Assembly: GCA_963782045.1 (NCBI GenBank)
Contig: CAWAIR010000036.1
Coordinates: 37,167 to 101,166, forward strand
Origin: CAVSRC01 sp963782045
Lineage (GTDB): Bacteria; Pseudomonadota; Alphaproteobacteria; Rhizobiales; Kaistiaceae
DNA length: 64,000 nt
Direction of reading: 5' to 3'
The stretch's first letter is position 1; each line of letters begins with the position of its first letter. The notes under the pieces are model-generated. The model had not been told where the DNA came from. It was given only the letters and a program-made list of their open reading frames with translations, and made no database searches. Shown piece after piece: positions 18,563 to 27,462 of the stretch. Position numbers and translations under genes: made by a program.

Positions 18563-19345
18563 TTAGTTGCCGTCCACAAACTCGATTTCGTCCGTCGTGG
18601 CCAGCCGGATGGCCGGGCCGCCGCTTTCCTCGATGACGCCACGAACCCTGACGCGCCGGCCCTTGAGCGCATCCACCGGCTGCGGCAATTCCTCGGCCAT
18701 CGCTATCGGCACCAGAACCGTGAAATCACGGCGATAATCCCGTCCGAAGTCCAGGAAAACCATGCGCTTTCCGTGTCCGACCGACGCGATCCGGCCTTCG
18801 ACGAGTTCATATAAGCCGCTTCGCGCCAGAAGCGAAGGATCGTCGGCCCGGCGAACGGCAAAATCGGGCAAGCTCCATAGTCCGCGGTGCGCCGCCCGGG
18901 CGGCTGCCTCGGCAGACAACAGGTTGGCGAGACACGGCTTTTCTCCGGGAAACAGGCGCACGCGGGCAAGCCCCGCTGAAACAAGCGCCGCGCCGAGCGC
19001 GCCCCCTTCGCCGAGCCGCGCATCGGCGTGCAGCCGGCCGTAGCGGTCCGGCTTCGGCGGCGACGGCGCTCCGAGCGCGACGCCACCCGCCACCAGCCGC
19101 CGGGTTTCGCGTGTCGCCTCCGCCGCCAGCGGCGCCGCTGTCATCGCCTCGACGCCGGCGACATGGACGATGCGGCCATCGGCGAGCCCGAGCGTATCGC
19201 CGTCGATGACCTCAGCCACCGCGACGGCCGTTCCGCCCACGGTCGCACAGACATCCGCCTGCGCAGCGGCCTCCCCGGCCAGCGCGGCGCCGGCCGCCAT
19301 CAACAGCACCGTCCCGAGAAGGCCGCTGATCAATGTCCCACGCAT
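18563..19345 (-). CDS. Thermonuclease-family (SNase-like) exported protein
   Basis: 260 residues. A signal peptide is evident (LISGLLGTVLLMAAGAALA). The SNase-like fold is supported by VAEVIDGDTLGLADGRIVHVAGVEA (here split for display), PDRYGRLHADA, and LSAEAAARAAHRGLWS, which are standard positions in the family. The catalytic Arg-Glu-Arg of staphylococcal nuclease is not clearly complete: the usual first Arg in R(V/L)xGID is replaced by VAGVEA. Nuclease activity is therefore uncertain. A C-terminal domain follows, with an OB-like strand pattern (RRVRVRGVIEESGGPAIRL). It lies 34 bases upstream of the M48 gene on the same strand, so the two are probably co-transcribed. Confidence 0.8.
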   Translation of the reverse strand: MRGTLISGLLGTVLLMAAGAALAGEAAAQADVCATVGGTAVAVAEVIDGDTLGLADGRIVHVAGVEAMTAAPLAAEATRETRRLVAGGVALGAPSPPKPDRYGRLHADARLGEGGALGAALVSAGLARVRLFPGEKPCLANLLSAEAAARAAHRGLWSLPDFAVRRADDPSLLARSGLYELVEGRIASVGHGKRMVFLDFGRDYRRDFTVLVPIAMAEELPQPVDALKGRRVRVRGVIEESGGPAIRLATTDEIEFVDGN

Positions 19346-19419
19346 GGCGCAGAGACTATCATGCGCGGGCGCGAGCGACAGGCTTCGCCCCGCCCGGCCT
19401 CTGTGCTAAACGGGCCCGG

Positions 19420-19496
19420 GACCCCGTAGCTCAGCAGGATAGAGCATCAGATTCCTAATCTGAGGGTCGCGCGTTCGAATCGCGCCGGGGTCACCA
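19420..19496 (+). tRNA. tRNA-Arg (anticodon CCT)
   Basis: 77 bases with encoded CCA. The acceptor stem is GACCCCG (19420-19426) with CGGGGTC (19486-19492), followed by discriminator A and CCA. The anticodon loop TTCCTAA places CCT at 19454-19456, closed by TCAGA/TCTGA. The T arm has GTTCGAATC. It reads the rare AGG codon. It separates the conserved core from the sugar-utilisation locus; tRNA-Arg genes are frequent integration sites. Confidence 0.97.
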
Positions 19497-19518
19497 GTAA
19501 CTCTGTCGACGCATGGTG

Positions 19519-19538
19519 GGCCGCGGCAAGCCGCGGCC
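19519..19538. repeat. Perfect GC-rich inverted repeat after tRNA-Arg
   Basis: A 9-bp arm GGCCGCGGC (19519-19527) and its complement (19530-19538) are separated by only AA. There is no T run, so it is not a typical intrinsic terminator. It may aid 3' processing or transcription stop of the tRNA. Confidence 0.45.
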
Positions 19539-19634
19539 GATTGCCTGCCGTCCGGCGCCGGCGTCGCGCGGCCTGGCGCCTGCCTGCCACGTCGGCGAGA
19601 ACGCCATGCAATCCGGTTCAAGACGGCGATTGCG

Positions 19635-19665
19635 TTTGATATTGATCAAATATCATCATACTAAT
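19635..19665. promoter_or_regulatory. Putative operator upstream of the first sugar importer
   Basis: It contains the perfect inverted repeat TTTGAT-ATTG-ATCAAA (19635-19650). Immediately after it is TATCATCATACTAAT (19651-19665), the reverse complement of ATTAGTATGATGATA. That 15-mer matches 14 of 15 bases of a motif upstream of the YtfQ-like gene (29087-29101). A -35-like TTGATA overlaps the repeat. The region is unusually AT-rich for this genome. It is probably the control site of the 19751-22594 operon. Confidence 0.55.
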
Positions 19666-19750
19666 CGTGGCAGGGTGTTCGACCCTGAAACGAGTGGGGG
19701 AAGTCCTGCATTTCCAGCAGTGAATACCTACAATTGGAGGGAGAAGACTA

Positions 19751-20737
19751 ATGAAGAAATGGCTGCTTTTGGCTGGCGTTGCCGCCTTCATGGCGAGCAC
19801 GAGTGCATACGCCGCCGCTGATATGAGCTGCGCGGGCAAGAACTTCGTGTTCTTCCCCGGCGGGCCCGAAGGCGGCTCCTTCGCCTCGATCGTCTATGCC
19901 GGCGCCAAGGCGGCGGCGGATCAGACCGGGTGCAAGGTCGACTATGTGTGGTCGGACTGGAACCCGCAGAAGATGGTCCAGCAGTTCAGCGAGGCGATCG
20001 CCCGCAAGCCGACGGGCATCTCCATCATGGGACACCCGGGTGAAGAGGCCCTCGGCCCGCTGATCGACCAGGCCGAGAAGGCCGGCATCATCGTGACCGT
20101 TTCCAACGTGCCGCTGCCCAACAAGGAAGCTCAGTACAAGGCCGACGGCTTTGGCTATGTCGGTGCCGCCGATCTGCTCCAGGCAGGCAAGACACTGGGC
20201 GACGGCGCTGTGAAGGCCTGCGGCCTCAAGGCGGGCGACACTGTCTTCGTTTGGGGTCTGCTCGGCCAGGCCGGCCGCGGCCAGCGCACCCAGGGTGTGC
20301 TTGACGCCATGAAGGCGGCCAACGTCACGGTCGTGTATCAGGAGATCTCCGACGCCATCAACGGCGATTCGACCCAGGGCATCCCGGTCTTCGCCAGCAT
20401 CGCGGCGTCGCATCCCGATCTCAAGGCGATCATCACCGACCACGGTGCGCTGACGGCGACGATTCCGGCCTACCTCCAGGCCGCCAACAAGAAGCCGGGC
20501 GAGATCTGCGGCGCCGGTTTTGACCTCTCCGCCCCGATCGTCAAGGGCGTCCAGGACGGCTACATCGCGGTCGTCGAGGATCAGCAGCCCTTCCTGCAGG
20601 GCTATCTGCCGATCATCCAGATGTATCTGACCTCGAAGTTCGGCTTCGCTGGCCTGCATGTCGACACCGCCTCGTCGCTGATCACCAAGGAAAACATCGA
20701 CGCGATTGCGCCGCTCGCCCAGGAAGGCATCCGCTAG
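19751..20737 (+). CDS. Sugar ABC transporter periplasmic binding protein
   Basis: 328 residues. A signal peptide is clear (KKWLLLAGVAAFMASTSAYA). The mature part is a type-I periplasmic binding protein of the RbsB/FrcB class (Peripla_BP_4): FVFFPGGPEGGSFASIVYAG, ISIMGHPGEEALGPLIDQA, GVLDAMKAANV, and AIITDHGALTA at the usual places. It delivers a monosaccharide to the permease encoded two genes downstream. Arabinose, galactose or a related sugar is inferred from context only. The ribosome-binding site GGAGGGAG begins at 19736. It has the operator 19635-19665 upstream and is followed by a hairpin that may set its expression above that of the membrane parts. Confidence 0.9.
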   Translation: MKKWLLLAGVAAFMASTSAYAAADMSCAGKNFVFFPGGPEGGSFASIVYAGAKAAADQTGCKVDYVWSDWNPQKMVQQFSEAIARKPTGISIMGHPGEEALGPLIDQAEKAGIIVTVSNVPLPNKEAQYKADGFGYVGAADLLQAGKTLGDGAVKACGLKAGDTVFVWGLLGQAGRGQRTQGVLDAMKAANVTVVYQEISDAINGDSTQGIPVFASIAASHPDLKAIITDHGALTATIPAYLQAANKKPGEICGAGFDLSAPIVKGVQDGYIAVVEDQQPFLQGYLPIIQMYLTSKFGFAGLHVDTASSLITKENIDAIAPLAQEGIR

Positions 20738-20763
20738 GCCCTTCCGGCGACCGTGAAACCAGG

Positions 20764-20789
20764 GACGGAGCGTTACGAGACGCTCCGTC
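20764..20789 (+). other. Intercistronic hairpin between binding-protein and ATPase genes
   Basis: A 10-bp perfect stem (GACGGAGCGT at 20764-20773 with its complement at 20780-20789) encloses a 6-base loop. There is no T run, so it is more likely an mRNA-stabilising or attenuating hairpin that raises binding-protein levels relative to the downstream genes. Confidence 0.55.
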
Positions 20790-20822
20790 TCAACTTGCCT
20801 CCTAACTCGTGTGTGTTGATCA

Positions 20823-21587
20823 ATGGATTCCCACAACCCCCTCTTGGAACTGAAGGGCATTCAGAAGTCCTTCGGCCATGTTCAGGTCCTCAGGGACATC
20901 AACATGGAGATCAATTCCGGCGAGATCGTCGCACTCATCGGCGACAACGGTGCCGGCAAGTCGACGTTGATCAAGATCATCACCGGTGTCCACACGCCCA
21001 CCGCCGGCGAGATCTATTTCAAGGGCAAGCGCATCGGCGCCCGTGACGCGCGCGCCTCCCGAACCCTCGGCATCGAATGCGTCTATCAGGAGCGCGCGCT
21101 GGCCGAGCAGCAGGAGCTGTGGCGCAACGTCTTTGCCGGCCACGAGCGCACCACCTTCCTTGGCTTTCTCGATCTCGCCGGGCAGCGGCGCGAAACCGAG
21201 AAGCTGATGCGCACGCGCATGGGCCTGACCTCGTCGGCGATCACCGTCGACAGCGAGGTCGGCGGCCTCTCCGGCGGCGAACGCCAGGGCGTGGCCATCG
21301 CACGGGCTCTCTACTTCGACGCCGATCTCATCATCCTCGACGAGCCGACCATGGGCCTGTCGATCACCGAGACCGAGCGCGTCCTCAATTTCACCCGCTC
21401 GATTCGCGACCAGGGCAAGTCGGCGATCTTCATCGACCACAACATCTTCCACGTCTATGACGTCGCCGACCGCTTCATCATCCTCGACCGCGGGCGCATT
21501 GCGGAACGTTTCCTCAAGTCCGAGGTCAGCCGCGACAAGCTGGTCGAAACCATGGTGGCCCTGCACCATGCCGGCAAGGTGAGCTGA
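20823..21587 (+). CDS. Sugar ABC transporter ATP-binding protein (single domain)
   Basis: 254 residues, one nucleotide-binding domain. Walker A is GDNGAGKST, the signature motif is LSGGERQ, and Walker B is LIILDEPT followed by MGLSITE. The D-loop and an H-loop equivalent (FIDHN) are present. Single-domain ATPases of this type (FrcA-like) dimerise, in contrast to the fused two-domain RbsA/AraG type encoded at 30259. It energises import through the permease 6 bases downstream. The start ATG at 20823 has only a weak ribosome-binding site. Confidence 0.93.
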   Translation: MDSHNPLLELKGIQKSFGHVQVLRDINMEINSGEIVALIGDNGAGKSTLIKIITGVHTPTAGEIYFKGKRIGARDARASRTLGIECVYQERALAEQQELWRNVFAGHERTTFLGFLDLAGQRRETEKLMRTRMGLTSSAITVDSEVGGLSGGERQGVAIARALYFDADLIILDEPTMGLSITETERVLNFTRSIRDQGKSAIFIDHNIFHVYDVADRFIILDRGRIAERFLKSEVSRDKLVETMVALHHAGKVS

Positions 21588-21592
21588 AACCC

Positions 21593-22594
21593 GTGACCAC
21601 GACGACCCAAAGCCAACCCCACTCCCCGAGCCTCTTCAGCCGGGAGTTCCTGTTCACCTACCGGTTCCAGATCAGCATCATCGGCCTTCTGGTGGTGCTC
21701 TACGCCGTCTTCATCATCGCGGCGCCGGGCACTTATCTCAGCTTCAACATCTACCGCTCGTTCATGATCTCGATCCCGTTCTTCGGGCTTATGGCGATGT
21801 CGGCGACCTTCGTCGTCACCCTTGGCGAGATCGACCTGAGCTTCCCCTCGATTGCTGGCTTTTCCGGCTGGGTGTTCGCCGCGTCCTATGTCGCCACCGG
21901 CAGCTTCATAATCGCGCTCGTGGCGTGTCTGGCGACCGGCGCCCTGCTCGGCCTGATCAACGGCCTGCTGGTCACCAAGGTCGGCATTCCGTCGATCGTG
22001 GCAACCATCGGGACCATGTTTCTGTGGAGTGGTCTGGTCAACGTCGTCACCCAGGGCCACGGCATCCCGATCTCGCAGATCACCGCCAACCCGCTGCACG
22101 CACTGTTTGTCGGCGAGCTGTTCGGCGTCATCCCGGCGCAGTTCATCTGGTTCGTCGGCGGTTCCGTCCTGCTCGGGCTGATCTACAAGCGCCACAGCTT
22201 CGGCAGCCACGTCCTGTTCATCGGCGATAATGCCGCAAGCGCCCGCATGATGGGCATTCACGTCGACACGGTGAAGACCCTGTGCTTTGTCATCATGGGC
22301 CTTTCGGCGGCTTTGTCGGTCGTGTTCATCCTCAATCAGTTGACCTTCTTCTGGGCAACGACCGGCAGCGGCTATCTGCTCACCACGCTGGCTGCCGTCT
22401 TCATTGGCGGCACCTCGGTGTTCGGCGGCAGGGGCACCATGATCGGCACCTTCGTCGGCGTGCTGATCATCGCCTCGCTGGAACCCGGCATCATCGCCGT
22501 TGGTCTTACCGGCTTCTGGACGCAGTTCATCTACGGCCTGCTGATCACCATTTCGGTGACGGTCTACGCCCTGATGCTGCGCCAGCGGAGTTAA
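21593..22594 (+). CDS. Sugar ABC transporter permease
   Basis: 333 residues from a GTG start. It is a BPD_transp_2-family permease with about 9-10 hydrophobic segments. The conserved motif region is visible: ATFVVTLGEIDLSFPSIAGFSGWV (the GEIDLS box), NGLLVTKVGIPSIVATIGTM, and the near-C-terminal GGTSVFGGRGTMIGTFVGVL. It forms the membrane channel with the adjacent ATPase and the 19751 binding protein. It is the last gene of this three-gene unit and is convergent with galT. A hairpin lies between the two. Confidence 0.92.
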   Translation: MTTTTQSQPHSPSLFSREFLFTYRFQISIIGLLVVLYAVFIIAAPGTYLSFNIYRSFMISIPFFGLMAMSATFVVTLGEIDLSFPSIAGFSGWVFAASYVATGSFIIALVACLATGALLGLINGLLVTKVGIPSIVATIGTMFLWSGLVNVVTQGHGIPISQITANPLHALFVGELFGVIPAQFIWFVGGSVLLGLIYKRHSFGSHVLFIGDNAASARMMGIHVDTVKTLCFVIMGLSAALSVVFILNQLTFFWATTGSGYLLTTLAAVFIGGTSVFGGRGTMIGTFVGVLIIASLEPGIIAVGLTGFWTQFIYGLLITISVTVYALMLRQRS

Positions 22595-22604
22595 TGGGCG
22601 CTAC

Positions 22605-22648
22605 CGCCGGAAGGTCCCTGCCCACTCGCGGGTCGGGGCCTTCCGGCG
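22605..22648. terminator. Inverted repeat between convergent permease and galT genes
   Basis: A 10-bp perfect stem, CGCCGGAAGG (22605-22614) and its complement (22639-22648), with a GC-rich partly paired interior. A second small hairpin, GAAGCTG-TCTT-CAGCTTC (22648-22665), overlaps the galT stop. Neither has a T run. The position suggests a bidirectional transcription barrier. Confidence 0.5.
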
Positions 22649-22657
22649 AAGCTGTCT

Positions 22658-23698
22658 TCAGCTTCGGTCGCGGTAATGCGTTGCGGGGAGCGCTCGCAGG
22701 CGCTCGGCCGCCGCTTCGGGCGTGATGTCGCGCTGCGGCGTGCCCAGGAGCTCGAAGCCCACCATGAATTTCCTGACCGTCGCCGAGCGCAGCAGCGGCG
22801 GCAGGAAATGCGCATGGAGCTGCCACTCCGGGTGCGGCGCGCCGTCGGTCGGCTGCTGGTGGAATCCCATCGAATAGGGAAACGACGTCTCGAACAGGTT
22901 GTCGTAGCGGATGGTCAGTTCCTTGAGGGCCGCCGCGAGCCCCCCCACCTCCGCCGGCTCCAGCCCGTCCAGCGATGCGACGTGTCGCCGGGGCAGCACC
23001 ATCGTCTCGAACGGCCACACCGCCCAGAACGGCACCAGCACGGTGAAATGCTCGTTCTCGAAGACGATGCGCGTTGCCGCTTCCCGCTCCAGCCTCAGAT
23101 AGTCGAGGAGCAGCGGCGAACCGTGCACCCGCCAGTAGTCGCTCTGCGCGGCGAGTTCCTTGGCCATCTCGTTGGGAAGACTGCGCGTCGCCCACACCTG
23201 GCAGTGCGGGTGCGGATTGCTCGCCCCCATCATGGCACCGCGGTTCTCGAAAATCTGCACCGCGTCGATACCGTCCATGGCGCCGAGCGCGCGGTACTGG
23301 TCGCGCCAGATGGCGATGACGCGCTCGATGTCGGCGATCTCCATGCGCGCCAGGGTCAGGTCGTGGCGCGGCGAGAAGCAGATCACCCGGCAGACGCCCG
23401 GCTCCTCCTCGGCGACCAGCAGGCCGTGTTCGTCGAGCTTGCCGCCGCTCCCGGAGAGCAACGCCGGAAAATCGTTGTCGAAGACGAAGGTGTGCGCATA
23501 GTCCGGATTGACCACCTCGTGGGCACGGTGATTGCCCGGGCAGAGGTAGCATTCGGGGTCGTAGGTGAGCGCCGCCGGCTCCGCCCGCTTTTCGGTCTGT
23601 CCCTGCCACGGCCGCTGCGTGCGGTGCGGCGACACCAGCACCCATTCGCCGGTGAGCGGATTGAAGCGGCGGTGCGACGAGGTCTCCAGGAAGGTCAT
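22658..23698 (-). CDS. galT: Galactose-1-phosphate uridylyltransferase
   Basis: 346 residues, the GalT length. The HIT-superfamily active site is intact: NPHPHCQVW with the catalytic HPH, plus ECYLCPGNHRA near the start (zinc-binding CxxC), PRRHV, and a C-terminal HAHFLPPLLRS. It exchanges UMP between UDP-glucose and galactose-1-phosphate in the Leloir pathway. The start ATG at 23698 gives the family N-terminus (SSHRRFNPLTGEWVLVSPHR). It is the last gene of the reverse-strand operon araD-kinase-galK-galT, 7 bases after galK. galE and galM are not in this window. Confidence 0.95.
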   Translation of the reverse strand: MTFLETSSHRRFNPLTGEWVLVSPHRTQRPWQGQTEKRAEPAALTYDPECYLCPGNHRAHEVVNPDYAHTFVFDNDFPALLSGSGGKLDEHGLLVAEEEPGVCRVICFSPRHDLTLARMEIADIERVIAIWRDQYRALGAMDGIDAVQIFENRGAMMGASNPHPHCQVWATRSLPNEMAKELAAQSDYWRVHGSPLLLDYLRLEREAATRIVFENEHFTVLVPFWAVWPFETMVLPRRHVASLDGLEPAEVGGLAAALKELTIRYDNLFETSFPYSMGFHQQPTDGAPHPEWQLHAHFLPPLLRSATVRKFMVGFELLGTPQRDITPEAAAERLRALPATHYRDRS

Positions 23699-23705
23699 GG
23701 GGGTC

Positions 23706-24862
23706 TCAGGCCACCGGGCCGACGCCGGCGCCAGCCGTCGAGGTGAAGATCTGCGGCTTGATGCCCGTCGCCGCCTCGTAGCCCTCGGCAACGCCTTCGC
23801 GGAAGGCCGCCACCACATCCGCCTCGACCAGGCTGATGGTGCAGCCGCCGAAGCCGCCGCCGGTCATGCGGGCGCCGTAGACGCCGCCGGCCGCCTGGTT
23901 GAGGCCGACCATGACGTCGACCTCGCGGCAGGAAATCTCGAAGTCGTCGCGCATCGACATGTGGATTCGTTCATCAGCCGCCCGAACAGCGCGACGTCGC
24001 CGCCAGCAAGCGCGTCCGCCGCGCTGACCGTGCGCTCGTTCTCGCTCACCACATGGCGGCAGCGGCGGTAGATCACCGGCGTCAGCAGGTCCTTGTGGAC
24101 CTCCAGTTGCTCGAGCGTCACGTCGCGCAGCGCCTTGATGCCGGGGAGCGCCGCCGACAGGCGCCTCACCCCTTCCTCGCAGTCGCGCCGGCGCAGGTTA
24201 TATTCGCCGGCGGCGTGCTCGTGGTGCACCATGGTGTTGGAGATCACCAGCCGCACGCCCTCATCGATCGGCACCAGCCGGCGGTCGAGGCTGCGGCAGT
24301 CGATCAGCAGCGCATGGCCGACGGCGCCGTGGCAGGCGATAAACTGGTCCATGATGCCGCAGCGCATGCCGACGAAATCGTTCTCCGCCTTCTGGCAAGC
24401 GAGCGCCAGCCGCGTGCGGTCGACCGGAAGCCCGCTGTTCGCGAGCAGCGCATAGCCGGTCGCCACCTCGAGCGCGGCGGAAGAGGACAGGCCGGCGCCG
24501 AGCGGCACGCTGCTGTCGATCATCATGTCGGCGCCGGTCAGGCGATGGCCGCCGACCGCCTCCAGCACCCAGGCGACACCGCGCACATAATCGCTCCAGT
24601 GCTTGCGCGCCTGCGGGCTTTTTTCGTCGAGATCGAAGCTGACCGTCTCGTCCATCATCAGCGAGTGGACATTGAGCATGCGGTCGCGGCGCGGCGCGAT
24701 CGCCGCGACGGTCGCCACGTCGAGCGCCGCCGGCAGCACGAAGCCGTCGTTGTAGTCGGTGTGCTCGCCGATCAGGTTGACCCGTCCGGGCGCCCGGTAG
24801 ACCAGCGGCTCTCCCCCGAACGTATCGCGGAACGCCTCGCCGATCCGCCCCTCACCGGCCAT
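23706..24862 (-). CDS. galK: Galactokinase (one frame break)
   Basis: About 385 residues after repair. GHMP-kinase features are present: the substrate-recognition motif PGRVNLIGEHTDYNDGFVLP, the phosphate loop PLGAGLSSSAALE, and the C-terminal MTGGGFGGCTISLV. It phosphorylates galactose to galactose-1-phosphate, feeding GalT. The frame breaks at GG 23963-23964 (forward coordinates): one more G restores LMNES-HMSMRDDFEISCREVD. No other damage is visible and all active-site motifs lie in frame on one side or the other. A one-base sequencing loss is likelier than a dead gene. Confidence 0.9.
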
Positions 24863-24962
24863 GTATTCTCTCCCAATTCTTCCGTCGCGCCTTATTCGCG
24901 GGCGCCCTTGGTCAGGGTCGGTAGCATATCCGCGAATCTGCCGTCACCTGAAACCGCGCCGG

Positions 24963-26565
24963 CTAGCTGATCGCCTGCGCCGCCGCCCTCTCGATCGCAA
25001 GACCCGCGGCATACCGCTCGAGCCACTTCGCGTAGCCCTCGACATCCGCGGGGTCGGGCTCCGCCACGTCGAGCGCGGCGCCAGCGAACACGCGGGCCGC
25101 GAGGTAGTCGCCCAGACTCTCGCCGGCGCCCGTGCGCAGGTATTCGGCGAGCACGGCGATGCCCCACGCGCCGCCCTCGCTGGCGGTGTCGCCCACGGTC
25201 ACCGGCGCGCCGATCGCCGCTGCCAGCAGACGCTGCGCCACGCCCGCCGTCCTGAACATGCCGCCATGCGCGAACATCGAATCCAGCTTCACGCCTTCGC
25301 CGTGCAGCACGTTCATGCCGAGGCTGAGCGTGCCGAAGGCGGCGTAGAGCTGGGTGCGCATGAAGTTGGCAAGGGTGAGGCGGCTGCCGGGCGTGCGCAC
25401 GACCAGCGGGCGCCCCTCGGTCAGGCCGGTGATCGGCTCCCCGGCGAGGTAGTTGTAGGCGAGCAGCCCGCCGCCGTCCGCCTCGCCTTCGAGCGCCGCG
25501 CCGAACAACGCGCCGAAAACGGCGTTCGGCATCCGCCTCGGCCCCGATGGCGGCGGCGAACTCGGCGAAGACGCTCGCCCAGGTCCCGAGCTCGCTGGCG
25601 CCGTTGTTGCAGTGGACCATCGCGACCAGGTCGCCCGCCGGCGTGGTCACGATGTCGAGCTCCTCGTGCACCGCGGTCAGCGGCCTTTCCAGCACCACCA
25701 TCGCGAAGATCGACGTGCCCGCGCTGATGTTGCCGGTGCGCGGCGCGACGGCGTTCGTGGCGACCATGCCGGTGCCGGCGTCGCCCTCGGGCGGGCAGAC
25801 CGGCATGCCCGGTTGCAGCGTGCCGGTCGGGTCGAGCAGGGCGGCGCCCTCGGCGGTGAGCGTGCCGGCGTCCTCACCGGCGACGAGCACCTTGGGGAAG
25901 AGCGCGGCGGCGTCGAGGCCCGGCCGGCGGGCGGCGACCATCTCGCCGAACCGCGCCAGCATCGGCGCGTCGTAGTCGTGGGTGGCCGGGTCGATCGGGA
26001 ACATGCCCGACGCATCGCCCACGCCGAGCACCTTGCGGCCGGTGAGGCGCCAGTGCACGAAGCCGGCGAGCGTCGTGATGAAATCGAGCCTCGGCGACGT
26101 GCGGCTCCTCGTCGAGGATCGCCTGGTACAGGTGCGAGGCCGACCATCTCAGCGGAAAGTTGAAGGCGAGCGCCTTGGTCAGCTCGGCCGCCGCGCGCCC
26201 CGTATTGGTGTTGCGCCAGGTGCGGAACGGGACGAGCAGCCGCCCTCGGCATCGAACGCCAGGTAGCCGTGCATCATCGCCGAGAATCCGAGCGCGCCGA
26301 TGCGCGTCAGCGGCACGCCGTGGCGGCGCTCGACATCGGCCATCAGGTCGGCGACGGCGGCCTGGAGGCCGGCCCAGATCGCGTCCTCGGAATAAGTCCA
26401 CAGGCGGTCGACGAACTGGTTCTCCCAGCCATGGTTGCCGGTGGCGAGAACCTGGTGGTCCGGCCCGATGAGACACGCCTTGATGTTGGTGGACCCGAAC
26501 TCAACGCCCAGGGATGTCTGGCCCCCGGCGATCGCCGCGGCCGCGTCGGTGTCCTGCTGCGTCAT
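24963..26565 (-). CDS. FGGY-family carbohydrate kinase, probable L-ribulokinase (three frame breaks)
   Basis: About 534 residues after repair. The ATPase/actin-fold start is LGVEFGSTNIKACLIG; then IGALGFSAMMHGYLAF, LLVPFRTWRNTNTG, CPPEGDAGTGMVATN, NISAGTSIFAMVVLE and the C-terminal HGGMFRTAGVAQRLLAAA with GEGGAWG-like SEGGAWGIAVL. It belongs to the FGGY branch that in alphaproteobacterial arabinose loci stands between araD and the sugar importers and often carries the generic name xylulokinase. Given araA and araD, L-ribulose is the likeliest substrate. Breaks are inferred at about 26239-26246, 26087-26093 and 25525-25535. Each is a single base, with family motifs resuming at once. Confidence 0.8.
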
Positions 26566-26639
26566 CGATGATCAACTCCCTGGCCTCCCCGCGCGCGCTG
26601 CCAAGCGCAAGCGATCTCGCGGCGGCCCGCGTCCGGCTC

Positions 26640-27347
26640 TCAGCCCTTCGGCTGCCCGTAATAGGCGCCGGCGCCATGCTTGCGGAAGAAATGCTTGTCG
26701 TGCAAATCGCGCAGCAGCGGCTGCGCCCCCGGATTGACGGCGAAGGTGTGCGTCGCCATGCGTGCAACATATTCCAGCGCCGCGGCGTTGTGCACCGCGT
26801 CGTCGGCGTCCCTGCCCCCATGCGAACGGCCCATGGCCGGCGACCAGCACCGCCGCCACCGCCGCCGGATCGAGCCCCAGTTCGCGGAACTTGCGCACGA
26901 TCACCGCGCCCGTCTCCTTCTCGTATTCGCCGCCGATCTCCTGCGGCATCATGTCGTCGGTGTACCGGCACGGCGCCGTGGAAGTAGTCGGCATGGGTGG
27001 TGCCGAGGCAGGGGATCGGCCGCCGCGCCTGCGCCCACGCCGTGGCGAATTCCGAATGGGTGTGGGCGACGCCGCCGATATTGGGGAATGCCTTGTAGAG
27101 CTCGAGGTGGGTGGGCAGATCCGACGAGGGCCGGAGATTGCTTTCGACCACGCGCCCGTCGAGGTCAGTGACCACGATCGTCGCCGGCGTCAATTCGTCG
27201 TAGGGGACACCGCTCGGCTTGATCGCGACCAGGCCCTTGTCGCGGTCTATTCCGCTGACATTGCCGAAAGTAAACTTGACGACGCCCTCGCGAACCAGCT
27301 CGCTGGTTCGCCTTCATGACGTCTTCACGCAGTTTGGCGAGCAGCAT
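26640..27347 (-). CDS. araD: L-ribulose-5-phosphate 4-epimerase (three frame breaks)
   Basis: About 235 residues after repair. Class-II aldolase/epimerase features are FTFGNVSGIDRD, KPSGVPYDELTP, THLELYKAFP, GGVAHTHSEFATAWAQ (zinc-binding HTH), and LVAGHGPFAWG (third zinc His). The ending KHGAGAYYGQPKG is characteristic of AraD. It converts L-ribulose-5-phosphate to D-xylulose-5-phosphate. Breaks are inferred at 27301-27303 (after the 14th residue), 26965-26968 (before TDDMM) and in the C5 run 26815-26819 (before RDADDAVHN). It is the first gene of the reverse-strand operon and is divergent from araA across a 115-base region that holds a putative operator. Confidence 0.88.
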
Positions 27348-27396
27348 GGGCGGTCAACGGCGGTTGTCGGGATTCTTCTGGCAAAGCGCTTTACCC

Positions 27397-27413
27397 TTAT
27401 AGTATTATGAATA
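27397..27413. promoter_or_regulatory. Putative operator/promoter between araD and araA
   Basis: TTATAGTATTATGAATA stands alone as an AT-rich island in the divergent 27348-27462 region. It contains TATAGT and TATTAT -10-like hexamers and resembles the motif ATTAGTAWGATGATA found upstream of the two importer operons (AGTA then T/A-rich ATGA). It probably controls both directions. Confidence 0.45.
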
Positions 27414-27462
27414 GGCCATCCGGCATGCTTGTGCAATGCATGGCCAGGAAACCAGCGAGACG

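Noticed and set aside
19519..19538. Attachment-site (att) repeat next to tRNA-Arg
   Set aside because: The palindrome lies outside the tRNA, and I found no direct copy of the tRNA 3' end elsewhere in the window and no integrase gene.
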